Positions 45,261 to 52,666 of a stretch of 64,000 nucleotides of DNA are shown piece by piece; positions within the stretch are counted from its first letter, which is position 1, and each line of letters begins with the position of its first letter. The position numbers were made by a program, and so were the translations under genes. The DNA lies in contig WGLP01000004.1 in NCBI GenBank assembly GCA_016125505.1, positions 62,001-126,000 on the forward strand. The letters are read 5' to 3'. The notes beneath the pieces are model-generated. The model made no database searches, was not told where the DNA came from, and worked only from the letters and a program-made list of their open reading frames with translations. This stretch comes from Gammaproteobacteria bacterium (GTDB lineage Bacteria > Pseudomonadota > Gammaproteobacteria > UBA6429 > Thiohalophilaceae).

Positions 45261-47362
45261 ACCGCACCGCCCACTGCCGAGGGGCAGGCCCAGGGTTGCG
45301 GCTCGCCGATATGATTACCCTGGGCATAGTCCACGCCTATCTCGCGCAGTTTCGGCATGATGGCCGGACTTTCGACAAACTCGGCAATCGTTTTCAGTCC
45401 CATCACATGCCCGATGTTGTTGATCGCGGACACCATCGAATAATTAATCCGATCCTTGTGGATGTCGCGCACGAAACTGCCGTCGATCTTCAGATACTGC
45501 ACCGGCAGGTTTTTGAGATAAGAGAACGAACTCAGACCGCAGCCAAAATCGTCCAGTGCAAACTGGCAGCCGTAGTCGCGCACGCTGCCGATGAGCCGGA
45601 TGGCATTGGTCAGGTTGGAAATGGCGGCGGTTTCAGTGATTTCGAAACACAGGTTTTGACTGGGCACCCCGTATTCCCCGAGTGCGGACAAAAGAAAATT
45701 GCAGAATCCGGCATCGGCAATGGTCGAACCGGACAGGTTGATGGAATAAATCCGATCGAGCGGTTGCATCGCCTGCATCTGCGCGAGCTGCAGCAGGGTC
45801 TTCTGGATCACCCAACGGTCGATCTTCTGCATCAGACTGTAACGCTCGGCGGCGGGAATAAAGGCCATCGGCGGTACCAGCTCCTCGCCACTGTTAATTC
45901 GCAACAGGATTTCACAGTGCCGTTCGCTGGCACCGTTGAGCGGGACGATATCCTGGGCATACAGGCAAAAGTAATTCTCCTGGAACGCGCGCTGTATCTC
46001 ATGGGCCCAGTGCATCTCGCGATGCTGGGGTGACAGGCCCTTGCCCTCGTCCTGATAGATATAAACGCAATTGCGACCCTTGTCCTTGGCGATGAAGCAC
46101 GCCGAATCCGCCTTGCTCAGGACATCGGTCACGTCGCCCGACGACTGTTCCAGGACGACCATGCCGATACTGATGCCGATTTCAAACATCTTTTCCTGCC
46201 AGACGAAACGGAAACTGGCGATGGACTCCCGGATCTCCTCGGCGATCTCCAGACCGCGTTCCAGGGGGCAGTTTTCCAGCAACAGGCCGAACTCGTCGCC
46301 GCCCAGCCGGGCGATCGTATCGCCGTCGCGCACAAAGGATTGCATGGTATGCGCCAGTTGCACCAGCATGGTGTCACCGGCAATGTGGCCGCAGGTATCG
46401 TTGATGATCTTGAACTGATCGAGATCCATATAACACAACACGTGCTGGATACCTTGCGTATGACTCGCCTCCAGCGCCTGCAATACATGTTGCTCGAATG
46501 CACGCCGGTTTAACAGGCCGGTATGCGCATCATGACTGGCCTGGAACGCCAGTTGCTGGGACATGTCGCGAATATGCGTCACGTCGTGGATGATCAACAC
46601 CACGCCGATGATTGCACCTTCACGATTGCGGATGGGCGAAGCGCTGTCGCGTATCGCAAACTCCCTGCCATCCTGGCGCGTCAACAGGCGGATGTTGGTG
46701 AACATCACACTGTTGCCGGTACGCAGACATTCCGTGACCGGATTGGAGACCTGCAATAACTCGGAATCCGAGATGGGGTGATATACCGTCTCGATATGCA
46801 TGCCCTTGGCGGCGGCAAGCTGCCAGCCGGTGATCGTGGTCGCGGTGGGATTGAGATACTCGATATGGCCGTGAACATCCGTCGTGATCACGCCATCGGC
46901 AATCGATTTGAGCGTCACTTCCGCCTTCTCGCGCTCGTAATCCAGTGCCTGCTCGGTCAATTTACGACTGGTAATGTCCCGGATGATGCCTTCGATACCG
47001 GCGAGCTTGCCGTGGTTATCGTGAAAATAACGTACATTAATCAGCACCCAGACGCCGTGGCCCTTCTTGTGGCGCAGTTCGACTTCGTAATTATCGAGGA
47101 TGCCGTTGCCGGTTTTCAGCCGTTCCAGGAATTCCTCGCGTTTTTCCGGGTACATGTAGATATCGGTGACGACCATGCCGATGAGTTCGCGCCTGGAATA
47201 GCCTGTCAACTCTTCGGCGGACGGACTGACGTAGACCAGGCGTCCCGTTTCATCGACGCGATATAAGGTATCGCGCATGTTCTGGATGATCAGCTCCGCA
47301 TCCTGCGCTGTGAGCTGATACAGACTGAGTAGGTTGGCAACCGGTAAGTCCTGACTATTCAT
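45257..47362 (-). CDS. Soluble PAS-PAS-GGDEF-EAL protein
   Basis: 701 aa, no membrane segment. Two PAS/PAC units (about 15-140 and 150-270), GGDEF (about 280-435) with RLGGDEFGL and I-site RDGD, then EAL (about 450-695). The EAL motif reads EILLRI; FEITET, ALDDFG and the Lys in YLKIDG remain. It is probably a c-di-GMP phosphodiesterase or bifunctional enzyme tuned by small-molecule or redox input to the PAS domains. It overlaps the SIMPL gene. Confidence 0.93.
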   Translation of the reverse strand: MNSQDLPVANLLSLYQLTAQDAELIIQNMRDTLYRVDETGRLVYVSPSAEELTGYSRRELIGMVVTDIYMYPEKREEFLERLKTGNGILDNYEVELRHKKGHGVWVLINVRYFHDNHGKLAGIEGIIRDITSRKLTEQALDYEREKAEVTLKSIADGVITTDVHGHIEYLNPTATTITGWQLAAAKGMHIETVYHPISDSELLQVSNPVTECLRTGNSVMFTNIRLLTRQDGREFAIRDSASPIRNREGAIIGVVLIIHDVTHIRDMSQQLAFQASHDAHTGLLNRRAFEQHVLQALEASHTQGIQHVLCYMDLDQFKIINDTCGHIAGDTMLVQLAHTMQSFVRDGDTIARLGGDEFGLLLENCPLERGLEIAEEIRESIASFRFVWQEKMFEIGISIGMVVLEQSSGDVTDVLSKADSACFIAKDKGRNCVYIYQDEGKGLSPQHREMHWAHEIQRAFQENYFCLYAQDIVPLNGASERHCEILLRINSGEELVPPMAFIPAAERYSLMQKIDRWVIQKTLLQLAQMQAMQPLDRIYSINLSGSTIADAGFCNFLLSALGEYGVPSQNLCFEITETAAISNLTNAIRLIGSVRDYGCQFALDDFGCGLSSFSYLKNLPVQYLKIDGSFVRDIHKDRINYSMVSAINNIGHVMGLKTIAEFVESPAIMPKLREIGVDYAQGNHIGEPQPWACPSAVGGAV

Positions 47363-47503
47363 AATTCTGTCTACAGGGACCCATTCGACACATGCGTGTG
47401 TTCAATTTCTGAACCATTATATAGGAATATGGCCAAAATACTCCCCCACATCCCGCCACTATTTGTTAATGATTTTTTCCCGGCAGCCTTCCCGTCCAGC
47501 CGC

Positions 47504-48406
47504 TTACGGTGATACACATTGTAAATCGTCCGCGAACAGCACGGGGCCACGGTAGTGTGCCTTGATGAAATCAAGCGATTCCCCCTCATGCCCCAGGGTC
47601 CGCCGCATACGGTGGGACAACAACAACTTTTTTACTGCTGCCTTAGCGGCGATATCGCCAATCACGGATGGCGGCATATGCAGGTTGCGGGCAACACGAT
47701 CCGCGTGTTCGGGAATGGCGTGATGCGCAACCAGCAGATCCGCGCCGGCGGCGAGACCGGCCAGGGTATGGTAATCATTGTTCATATCGCCACTGAAGAC
47801 AATCACATACTCGCCTATTTCTACGCGATAGGCCAGGGCCGGAACCGGGCCGTGATGAACGGGGACCGCGCTGATTCGATACTCCTTTGACACCAGGATG
47901 GATGCTTGTTCCTTGCCATCGGCAACGACGTCGTGCGCCTCCAGGCGATAGGATTCACTGCCGTCAAGATAACCCGACAGGTAGCGATACGCCCCCTCTG
48001 GTCCGAACAGATCACGCACGAACTCCACCGTTGCGGGCATCAGCCGATTACCGGTCGGACCGAAGACCGGCAACGCCCGCTCCCGCGCGGTGAAAAACGA
48101 GGCCTTGATAAAAGACGGCAAGTCCGCCGTATGATCGACATGCAAATGCGTCAGCAGAATCGCATCGAGATCGCTGAAGTTGGCGCCACTTTGTTCAAAC
48201 CTCAGCATACTGCCGCTGCCAGCATCCACCAGGATGCGCGCCTTGCCATCGCGCCAGATCAGATACGCACTCGACGCACGACCGTTATTGACCTCCGGCC
48301 CACCGGAACCCAATACCTGCAGCCAGACACCGTGCGCGTCACAGCGTGTCATCGCAGACAGCGGACTCGCATAGACCACTAGCAGCAACAGCAAGCTTCT
48401 GAACAT
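47504..48406 (-). CDS. Exported metallo-beta-lactamase fold hydrolase
   Basis: 300 aa from ATG 48406, chosen because it opens a clean signal peptide (MFRSLLLLLVVYASPLSA). The di-zinc motif is THLHVDHTADLP, with further ligands in FSGDMNND, VAHHA and LLSHRM. The arrangement resembles the RNase Z/arylsulfatase branch (LGSGGPEV..GRASSAYLI), but export to the periplasm points away from RNase Z and toward hydrolysis of an ester substrate. Faces the cassette array. Confidence 0.88.
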   Translation of the reverse strand: MFRSLLLLLVVYASPLSAMTRCDAHGVWLQVLGSGGPEVNNGRASSAYLIWRDGKARILVDAGSGSMLRFEQSGANFSDLDAILLTHLHVDHTADLPSFIKASFFTARERALPVFGPTGNRLMPATVEFVRDLFGPEGAYRYLSGYLDGSESYRLEAHDVVADGKEQASILVSKEYRISAVPVHHGPVPALAYRVEIGEYVIVFSGDMNNDYHTLAGLAAGADLLVAHHAIPEHADRVARNLHMPPSVIGDIAAKAAVKKLLLSHRMRRTLGHEGESLDFIKAHYRGPVLFADDLQCVSP

Positions 48407-48430
48407 TTCCCCTTTGCTCCCGCCCCGCAA

Positions 48431-48855
48431 CCCCGCATGTGCCTATCGACCGTATGCGCCGAATCGATATGACATCGAGAAAGTTTAATTGTAATCGTTC
48501 ACACCAGTATCTCACACAACATTGTCCTGGTTACGACAAAAGTGCGTTCAGACACCGTGGCAGTCGCAGCTAACAAACTGTTTCTCAAGCGATTCAGGCG
48601 AGGTGGATGGCGGTACCACGGACTATCACCTTACTATTATCCTGTTAAAATTTTCCTGTCACGCAAGGCACGGTTCCCCAGCAGAACCGGCAGTCAGCGT
48701 GCATCGCAATATCGAGATAACCGTATCCCGGAACATTACCATGCCAAACTCAGTAGAATGCGCAATAATCAAACATCGTCTGCATTTGCAGTCTTTTCCG
48801 GTAATAGACCGCTGCAGCCTATTCCACGATTTAGACTGCAGCGGTCTGAGTAACT
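48431..48855. other. Region upstream of the first cassette, no recognised gene
   Basis: About 425 bp between the MBL gene and the first core site. Two overlapping small ORFs in different frames (112 and 103 codons) exist but neither has a ribosome site or plausible protein. If this is an integron, an attI-like site or leader promoter would lie here; I cannot identify intI. Confidence 0.35.
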
Positions 48856-48862
48856 GTTAGGG
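48806..48862 (+). repeat. Hairpin and GTTAGGG core at left edge of the cassette array
   Basis: AGACCGCTGCAG (48806-48817) and CTGCAGCGGTCT (48836-48847) form perfect 12-bp arms around 18 nt. Nine bases later, GTTAGGG (48856-48862) resembles an R' core, and the first cassette ORF starts 8 nt further on. There are no extrahelical bases and no clear R'' partner, so it could be a decayed attC, an attI-side element or a terminator. Confidence 0.4.
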
Positions 48863-48870
48863 CTCTACAG

Positions 48871-49152
48871 ATGACACCGAAAGGAATCATGCGAGAGAAA
48901 TACCAGGACTACTTGGTGCCGGGAAAGAAGTATCGTGTAGTTAAGCCATTCCTAGACGCCACAAAGTCAGTCCATCCCGCCGGTGAGACATGGACATTCC
49001 TTGGGTACTTACCCAATGGTTTTGGTGAGGCTACATATATTTCTATAGCCAAGGAAGATAAAACGGAAAGTGGCTTCGGGATAGACTGGAATTACGGTGA
49101 AAATAATCTTGGCCTCGAAAATATTAAAAACTTCATTCAAGAGATTTCATAA
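48871..49152 (+). CDS. Cassette ORF 1: DUF3601-like protein
   Basis: 93 aa. Core sequence LVPGKKYRVVKPFLDATKS and VHPAGETWTFLGYLPN matches, as I remember it, the DUF3601 family often met in integron cassettes; function unknown. No signal peptide. AGGG of the adjacent core (48859-48862) serves as ribosome site, 8 nt before the ATG. An attC site begins 26 nt after the stop. Composition differs from flanking genes. Confidence 0.75.
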   Translation: MTPKGIMREKYQDYLVPGKKYRVVKPFLDATKSVHPAGETWTFLGYLPNGFGEATYISIAKEDKTESGFGIDWNYGENNLGLENIKNFIQEIS

Positions 49153-49177
49153 GTGTCTTGCCAGAAAAGACAGCAAG

Positions 49178-49268
49178 CCCTAACAACCGGCTCGTGCGGA
49201 CGCCGGGGTCAGCACGCCATGTTTCCTGAAATAGTAGTGGCTGGCGCCGCACAGCCGGAACGTTAGCG
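49178..49268 (+). repeat. attC site 1
   Basis: R'' CCCTAAC (49178-49184) and R' GTTAGCG (49262-49268) bracket L'' (49187-49204, CCGGCTCGTGCGGACGCC) and L' (49243-49258, GGCGCCGCACAGCCGG). L'' is 18 nt and pairs with the 16-nt L' perfectly if C49193 and A49200 are left extrahelical. This fold, with a 38-nt variable terminal loop, is diagnostic of integron attC sites. Confidence 0.85.
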
Positions 49269-49278
49269 GTATAAAAAC

Positions 49279-49599
49279 ATGCCATCTGCAACATTTTATA
49301 TAAAAAACATACGGCGCAGCTTAACTTCAGTTGTTTCAAAACTTCCATTTTCAAAAATAGAAGGTGAAGCAATACTTCTGCGCTCTCAGCTAAATCCTGA
49401 AAATTCATTAAATGAACATCTTGTCTGGCTATGGAGCATGCTGAATATTGAGCGCAAGTTATTAAAAACTCTGAAACAAGAAGGTGCTCTATTAGAATGC
49501 AGATGCGAAGCAAAAAAAGATGAAATTATTATTAAGTCAAATGCTGCAGAAATGTTGCATTTGTTGGAGGCGGATTTATATGTTGAAGTTAACCGCTAA
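49279..49599 (+). CDS. Cassette ORF 2: hypothetical protein
   Basis: 106 aa, AT-rich gene. Sequence MPSATFYIKNIRRSL, then SLNEHLVWLWSMLNIERKLL and a charged C-terminal half; probably a small alpha-rich cytosolic protein. No family recognised. ATG is 11 nt after the R' core of attC 1; its ribosome site is weak (GCGG). It ends just inside the next attC. Confidence 0.6.
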   Translation: MPSATFYIKNIRRSLTSVVSKLPFSKIEGEAILLRSQLNPENSLNEHLVWLWSMLNIERKLLKTLKQEGALLECRCEAKKDEIIIKSNAAEMLHLLEADLYVEVNR

Positions 49600-49644
49600 A
49601 AATGTATATCGAGACAGGGGGTCTCTATAATTCAACTGTTAGGC
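49594..49644 (+). repeat. attC site 2 (short)
   Basis: R' GTTAGGC (49638-49644) is a perfect GTTRRRY core; CGCTAAA (49594-49600) is a degenerate R''. Between them TATATCGAGAC (49605-49615) pairs with GTCTCTATA (49621-49629), leaving two unpaired bases, around a loop of AGGGG. It overlaps the stop of ORF 2 and is 51 bp, at the short end for attC. Confidence 0.5.
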
Positions 49645-49655
49645 CAGGATAATAA

Positions 49656-50669
49656 ATGACTGAACGTATATACACATATTCACAGCTTTCATCAAAGACA
49701 GTGGGTCACATGGTTATGTCTCAATATGGATTCAATGAGAATTTAACTTGCAGGTATTATGTCCGAGGGATGCATGATAACTATCTCATCGAAAGTGATG
49801 GTCAAAAATATATTTTAAGGATATACAGGAACAATTGTCGAACTGAAGAGGAGATACTGTTTGAGCTTGAATGGCTAGGATTCCTGAAAAATAAAACAGA
49901 TCTTGTTGCCGAGATAATAGAAACAAAAGATGGAAATTTAGCATTTCAATTCGATAGTCCGGAGGGTATTAGATTTGCATCAATATTTCGATATGCATCC
50001 GGGAGTCCACCAGGAAATACAATAAATGTAAATGGTTCAGAGTTGCTCGGCGAGGCTGCGGCATATATACATAATTTTTCAGATACATTCCTACCACAAC
50101 GTACTCGCCAGGCTCTAGATATTCACTATCTGCTAGATGATTCAATACGTGCTATAGAACCATTCCTTGATAAAGAGGGTTATGCTTATCTTCGTGACGT
50201 TCATGAACAACTATATAATTCGATGCCAATACTCAAAAAGCAACCCGGTATATATGGCTTATGTATTGGCGACGTAAATCCTTCAAACTTCCATATCAAT
50301 AAGAACAATGAAATTACAATATTTGACTTTGATCAGTGTGGTTATGGATATCGAGCATTTGAAATTGGAAAATTTTTCTCATCTGTTCGTAACCACAATG
50401 ATAAACAGGTAATTACAGACTCATTTCTAAAGGGTTACCAGTCTATTCGCCCGTTGAGTCAACCAGAACACGATTCAATACCATATTTTGAAATTATTTC
50501 TGTAATTTGGGTAATGGCCATTCAAGTCGCAAATTCTGATCTTATCGGATATAAATATTTGGAAAAGCCAGCCTGGGATATGCGATTAAGTAGCTTAAAA
50601 AAGTTAGTTTCAGCTTGGCCAAGCAAATCGCTCCAATCGACACCAAAAAGCGGTGCGGCGGAGCTTTAA
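49656..50669 (+). CDS. Cassette ORF 3: aminoglycoside phosphotransferase-fold protein
   Basis: 337 aa, clearly AT-rich. Kinase-like APH fold: N-lobe YYVRGMHDNYLIES and KYILRIYR (ATP Lys), C-lobe catalytic loop CIGDVNPSNFHI and metal-binding IFDFDQCGYG. The usual Brenner-motif HGD is IGD, so the conserved His is replaced while the catalytic Asp and the Asn are kept. Many families in this fold phosphorylate sugars, choline, homoserine or aminoglycosides; a resistance role is only a possibility. AGGAT precedes ATG. Its 3' end overlaps attC 3. Confidence 0.8.
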   Translation: MTERIYTYSQLSSKTVGHMVMSQYGFNENLTCRYYVRGMHDNYLIESDGQKYILRIYRNNCRTEEEILFELEWLGFLKNKTDLVAEIIETKDGNLAFQFDSPEGIRFASIFRYASGSPPGNTINVNGSELLGEAAAYIHNFSDTFLPQRTRQALDIHYLLDDSIRAIEPFLDKEGYAYLRDVHEQLYNSMPILKKQPGIYGLCIGDVNPSNFHINKNNEITIFDFDQCGYGYRAFEIGKFFSSVRNHNDKQVITDSFLKGYQSIRPLSQPEHDSIPYFEIISVIWVMAIQVANSDLIGYKYLEKPAWDMRLSSLKKLVSAWPSKSLQSTPKSGAAEL

Positions 50670-50677
50670 CGCTAGGG
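50619..50677 (+). repeat. attC site 3 with altered core
   Basis: R'' CCAAGC (50619-50624) and R' GCTAGGG (50671-50677). L'' GCTCCAATCGACACC (50630-50644) pairs with L' GGTGCGGCGGAGC (50652-50664) through GCTCC/GGAGC and CACC/GGTG with unpaired bases between, closed by an AAAAAGC loop. The normal AAC/GTT pair is AGC/GCT on both sides, so pairing is preserved. Confidence 0.6.
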
Positions 50678-50685
50678 GTTCATAA

Positions 50686-51075
50686 ATGAATACATTACGT
50701 TCTTTTATATTGCTACTGGGAATTAGCGTAATGTCATTCACACCTGCATATTCTGGCGCTGAGTCAGCAACAGAGCATGCCGTCATAGTGCATTTCAATT
50801 ATGGCTCCAAAGATCTAAAAAGCCTGTTCGCGCTCGAAGATAAACTAGAGGCGGCAATATCAAAGTCGGGGGCTGGCGAATATGATGGTAATGAAATAGC
50901 AGTAGATGGAAGTCATGGCAGCCTGTATATGTACGGCCCAAGTGCAGACAAGCTTTTTGAGGTAGTAAAGCCCATTCTCGAAGCAACACCTTTTATGAAG
51001 GGTGCAAAGGTAAAACTGCGCTACGGCCCACCAAAAGATGGTGTGAAGGAAAAACATTATGTCATTAATCCCTGA
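50686..51075 (+). CDS. Cassette ORF 4: exported protein of unknown function
   Basis: 129 aa. Signal peptide FILLLGISVMSFTPAYSGA, so the product is periplasmic or secreted. The mature part (about 105 aa) holds LFALEDKLEAAI, GAGEYDGNEIAVDG, YMYGPSADKLFE and KLRYGPPKDGV, an alpha/beta ferredoxin-like looking pattern; I recall similar unexported proteins in other cassette arrays but cannot name a family. AGGGG of the core serves as ribosome site 7 nt before the ATG. Confidence 0.7.
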   Translation: MNTLRSFILLLGISVMSFTPAYSGAESATEHAVIVHFNYGSKDLKSLFALEDKLEAAISKSGAGEYDGNEIAVDGSHGSLYMYGPSADKLFEVVKPILEATPFMKGAKVKLRYGPPKDGVKEKHYVINP

Positions 51076-51150
51076 CAGGCGGGTCAAAGTCGCTTCCTTC
51101 GGTCGCAAGGACGCGCAAAAAGCGTACGCCCTTTACCCTTGTCGTTGGAC
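51067..51150 (+). repeat. attC site 4 (degenerate)
   Basis: R' GTTGGAC (51144-51150) fits GTTRRRY. GACAGGCGGGTCAAAG (51074-51089) pairs with CTTTACCCTTGTC (51131-51143) in segments GACA, GGGT and AAAG with an extrahelical C; a second hairpin AAGGACGCGC..GCGTACGCCCTT closes on AAAAA. R'' is poorly preserved. Confidence 0.5.
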
Positions 51151-51213
51151 ATACTAAGGATCTTGCGAAAGAACGGAAGGCCCTGATTAGTTCTCAATAG
51201 GAGTCGACAATTC

Positions 51214-51450
51214 ATGACACCTGTTCAATTAAAATTTGCACGTTTCAAATCAGGCCCGCTTGGCCGGACCATAGACACAATCCTCGGGCTGGCGCTCATC
51301 TGGTGGGGAAGCAGTCTCTCTTCTCTGTTCAAGGATCTCGCGCTCGTCATCGGTATATTCGCGCTGCTTGCCGGTGTACTGAACGTCTGCTGGGTGGCAC
51401 CTATTATTGGCATCCCGTTTCGGGGTAAAGACATACCCAAAGAAGACTAG
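51214..51450 (+). CDS. Cassette ORF 5: small membrane protein (DUF2892/YgaP-like)
   Basis: 78 aa with two membrane helices (about 19-35 and 42-62) and a C-terminal VAPIIGIPFRG. Organisation and sequence RTIDTILGLALIWWGSS resemble DUF2892 inner-membrane proteins. It starts 64 nt after the R' of attC 4, further than the other cassettes, behind AGGAG. A second GTTGGACA lies 30 bp after its stop (51480-51487), which would bound a last cassette, although no attC fold is visible there. Confidence 0.65.
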   Translation: MTPVQLKFARFKSGPLGRTIDTILGLALIWWGSSLSSLFKDLALVIGIFALLAGVLNVCWVAPIIGIPFRGKDIPKED

Positions 51451-51618
51451 GTATTGTGTCCCGCTTCATCGCGCTGGCTGTTGGACAGCCCATCAACTTC
51501 GATGTTGGGGAGAGTTCCTACGGTTTGGTTCACTCCCTGATTCAGCCACCGGTCAAATGCCATCTGCCTGTCGGGATTATACCCGTCTGACGGCGAGGCA
51601 AGCTTGTACGGATAGTTA

Positions 51619-52653
51619 TTATTGCGGCAGCCAGGACTGTTTGAGGTCTTCGAGTTTTTGTTTGGCCTCTGTCACGCGCGCCTGGGTATCCCGTACCTTG
51701 TCATACAGATCAAAGCTGAAGAATACATACGTATCGTCCACATCCTGGCGGCGAACCACACCCAGGGCATAATTGTTGTAACGAATCAGACCGCCCAGAC
51801 CGGCGCCGTTGTTATCCGTGCCCAACGTGACGAGTGTCGATACACCCCACCAGTGCTTGTAACTCGTATCGGTGTACCGGACAAAACCAATCGGCTCGAC
51901 GCCCACCGACGCCTCCAGCTTGGCCTGTTTCCGATTGGGCCAGTTCAGTTCGAGACCGACGCTGGGACGCACCACCACCCACTGCCAACGCGGCGCTGCT
52001 GCGAACAGATCCTGGTAGTCCTGCCCCCAGCCGTTAATCGCCAGTTCCCATGGCCACATGGGCAAACCGTCGGTCATATAGTGCATATACTCTTCGGCCC
52101 GTGTACGGACTTGCGCGCTGTAATATTTGTCGAATGACTGTAACTGCTCACTCAATACGGTAAACACCACGCTCGCGGCATAAGCGATATTCGCCTTCTG
52201 CGGATTGGATACGATCAATTTGCCCGGCGTCTCGCTGGCACAATTAAACACGACCTGCCTGCTCTCTTTGGGCCAGATCAACCTGGCGTTGCCGCTGACC
52301 GGGTCAGTGGAAAATTGAAAATAGTTTTTGAGATTTTCTCCGCCAATCTGCGCCTGCAGCACCTTGCGAAAGGCCTGCACGTCCGGGTCGTTTGCCGCCG
52401 CCTTGCCGCTGACAACCAGGGTGTTTTCCTCGCGCTCGAAGACATTGCTGATGGCCTGCACGGCCTTGACCGGGTCGCGCCGGACATCCGGCGCCAATAA
52501 GGCACCGCGCGCCATGGCCTCGAACGAGAGCGGATAATTCGGGTCGCCCGCTTCGTCGCACCAGGGCGAGACGGCGGCAGCTGCCGAGGCGATACCGAAA
52601 ACAAAGACAATGACGGAGAATACTATCTGGCGGGTTCCGGATTTATTGTGCAT
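51619..52653 (-). CDS. Exported protein of unknown function next to lipase-like gene
   Basis: 344 aa from ATG 52653 (an ATG 12 nt earlier is also possible); frame further upstream overlaps the lipase gene and is not coding. Signal peptide IVFSVIVFVFGIASAAAA. Mature protein: alpha-rich N-half with two cysteines, then a beta-rich half with many aromatic residues (PRWQWVVVRPSVGLELNW, GLGGLIRYNNYALGVV) and a short C-terminal coiled coil. The pattern could suit an outer-membrane or surface protein. No family recognised; it starts close after the hydrolase gene and is probably co-transcribed. Confidence 0.65.
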   Translation of the reverse strand: MHNKSGTRQIVFSVIVFVFGIASAAAAVSPWCDEAGDPNYPLSFEAMARGALLAPDVRRDPVKAVQAISNVFEREENTLVVSGKAAANDPDVQAFRKVLQAQIGGENLKNYFQFSTDPVSGNARLIWPKESRQVVFNCASETPGKLIVSNPQKANIAYAASVVFTVLSEQLQSFDKYYSAQVRTRAEEYMHYMTDGLPMWPWELAINGWGQDYQDLFAAAPRWQWVVVRPSVGLELNWPNRKQAKLEASVGVEPIGFVRYTDTSYKHWWGVSTLVTLGTDNNGAGLGGLIRYNNYALGVVRRQDVDDTYVFFSFDLYDKVRDTQARVTEAKQKLEDLKQSWLPQ

Positions 52654-52666
52654 ACACGTCGCCATC

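Noticed and set aside
48542-48853. 103-codon ORF upstream of the first cassette
   Set aside because: No ribosome site, Arg-rich unnatural sequence and overlapped by another equal-quality frame.
49133-49513. 126-codon minus-strand frame across attC 1
   Set aside because: It runs through the attC palindrome and antisense to cassette ORFs 1 and 2; no domain.
51457-51486. A fifth attC after cassette ORF 5
   Set aside because: The core GTTGGAC is present but only about 30 bp separate it from the stop and no R''/L''/L' pairing was found, so only the core is mentioned.
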